From: UBA1715 sp964346725
GTDB lineage: Bacteria > Bacteroidota > Bacteroidia > Bacteroidales > UBA1715
Reading direction: 5' to 3'
DNA: 6,929 nt
Assembly: GCA_964346725.1 (NCBI GenBank)
Contig: CAYFVM010000046.1
Coordinates: 1-6,929 of the forward strand
The position numbers and the translations under genes were made by a program. The notes beneath the pieces were generated by a model that saw nothing but the letters and a program-made list of their open reading frames with translations, made no database searches and was not told where the DNA came from. Of this stretch, positions 6,005 to 6,929 are shown one piece after another (position 1 is the stretch's first letter; each line of letters opens with the position of its first letter).

Positions 6005-6859
6005 ATGAAGATCAATGACTTTTTTTCGTTAGTGAAATTTTCACACACAATTTTTGCGTTGCCTTTTGCGGCAATTGGTTTTTCACTTGCCGTATGGTAC
6101 GATGAATACGCATTTGATTGGAATCTGTTGCTGTATGTGCTGTTATGTATGATATTTGCCCGCTCTGCGGCTATGGGGTTTAATCGCCTTGTAGACTCAC
6201 AGTTCGATGCAAAAAACGAGCGCACTGCTCCGCGAGAAATTCCCGCAGGAATAATAAGCAAACGCGCCGCTTTGGTGTTTGTGATTCTCATGTCGGTGCT
6301 GTTTGTAGCAACCACGTGGTTCATTAACCGCATTTGCTTCTACCTCTCTCCCGTTGCGTTGGGCGTGATATTGTTTTATTCTTTCACCAAACGATTTACC
6401 TCACTCTGCCACCTTGTGCTTGGCATAGGACAGTCGCTGGTGCCAATTGGCGCATACTTGGCCGTTTCGGGACAATTTGCCGTAACGCCTATACTCTTCT
6501 CACTCATAGTACTGGGTTGGATGACGGGATTCGACATTTTGTATGCCTTGCAAGATGAGGAATTTGACCGCAAAGAGTCGCTGCACAGCATACCCGAATA
6601 CTTTGGACGCACCAATGCCATGCGCATATCAATAGGCATTCACGTAGTAACGGCACTGCTTACGATATTGGCAGGCGTATATGCCGATTTTTCATGGTTG
6701 TACTGGGTGGGTGCGGCTGCGTTTATTGGCTGCTTGGTGTTTCAACACGCAATAGTGTCGCCAAAAGACATTTCGCGCGTGAACCTTGCCTTTAGCACGA
6801 CGAATGGCATAGCCAGTGTAGTTTTTGCAATAATTACCATAGCTAGTTTGTTTGTATAA
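6005..6859 (+). CDS. UbiA-family polyprenyltransferase, MqnP-like
   Basis: This 284-residue protein with about eight to nine membrane helices belongs to the UbiA superfamily, inner-membrane enzymes that transfer a polyprenyl chain from its diphosphate to an aromatic acceptor. Both Mg2+-binding aspartate motifs are present: N60-R-L-V-D64-S-Q-F-D68 followed by R73-T-A-P-R-E-I-P-A-G, and D177-I-L-Y-A-L-Q-D184-E-E-F-D188 followed by H194-S-I-P. The Y125-S-F-T-K129 segment fits the YxxxK motif. The text of these motifs, especially F-Y-S-F-T-K-R-F and Q-D-x-x-F-D-R-x-x-x-L-H-S-I-P, resembles the group annotated as putative 4-hydroxybenzoate polyprenyltransferase (TIGR01475), which includes MqnP of the futalosine menaquinone route, more than MenA. 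As Bacteroidota generally use menaquinone, I infer a menaquinone role, but the acceptor is not proven. The gene lacks its own promoter and follows the DUF4837 gene by 3 nt. Confidence 0.88.
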   Translation: MKINDFFSLVKFSHTIFALPFAAIGFSLAVWYDEYAFDWNLLLYVLLCMIFARSAAMGFNRLVDSQFDAKNERTAPREIPAGIISKRAALVFVILMSVLFVATTWFINRICFYLSPVALGVILFYSFTKRFTSLCHLVLGIGQSLVPIGAYLAVSGQFAVTPILFSLIVLGWMTGFDILYALQDEEFDRKESLHSIPEYFGRTNAMRISIGIHVVTALLTILAGVYADFSWLYWVGAAAFIGCLVFQHAIVSPKDISRVNLAFSTTNGIASVVFAIITIASLFV

Positions 6860-6929
6860 ACGTGGTGGGCGCCATGGTTTTCCTCTAACCGGTAACGTGT
6901 TTCTTTTTTCTAGGTGATAGTTTCCTTTT
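6860..6929. other. Intergenic tail after the prenyltransferase gene
   Basis: These last 70 bases hold no coding frame I can support. GGTT at 6876-6879 can pair with AACC at 6887-6890, and a T-rich stretch TTCTTTTTTC lies at 6901-6910, so a weak terminator is conceivable, but the 4-bp stem and the 10-base gap make this uncertain. GGCGCC and CCATGG palindromes near 6868-6876 have no clear meaning. Confidence 0.35.

Noticed and set aside
1..6929. A novel defence, mobile or CRISPR-like system
   Set aside because: No nuclease, helicase, integrase, transposase, reverse transcriptase, toxin, spaced repeat array or terminal inverted repeats were seen; all plus-strand genes fit known families.

Overview
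The window reads as ordinary chromosomal DNA of a member of the Bacteroidota. Three things support this. Five probable promoters sit just ahead of genes and match, or nearly match, the Bacteroidota -7 element TAnnTTTG. Their predicted mRNA leaders are very short and lack a clear Shine-Dalgarno sequence. One gene encodes a DUF4837 lipoprotein, a family I know from this phylum. Genus cannot be judged from the sequence. GC is near 32% in rows sampled from the leftmost gene and near 50% in rows sampled from the rightmost one.

Layout: a minus-strand gene for a lipoprotein with YD-like repeats (1-644) runs off the left edge. A 67-bp divergent promoter region (645-711) separates it from the plus-strand genes. 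These are a TauE/SafE (TSUP) permease (712-1452), a sodium:solute symporter (1508-3394), a MATE-type exporter (3524-4888), a DUF4837 lipoprotein (5009-6001) and a UbiA-family prenyltransferase of the MqnP-like type (6005-6859). The last 70 bases hold no gene I can support. The only repeat is a run of four GTTATGA-like heptamers directly after the symporter.

The genes do not form one obvious pathway. The three transporters have separate promoters and different substrate classes: small anions, a Na+-coupled solute, and cation-driven export of drugs or metabolites. The only tight operon is DUF4837-UbiA, with a 3-nt gap. It joins an envelope lipoprotein of unknown role to a probable menaquinone-pathway enzyme. 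I found no CRISPR array, integrase, transposase, RNA gene, toxin-antitoxin pair or defence gene, and nothing that amounts to a new multi-gene system. The points most worth following are the DUF4837-prenyltransferase pairing, the overlapping divergent promoters, and two start sites that should be placed downstream of the longest open frame.
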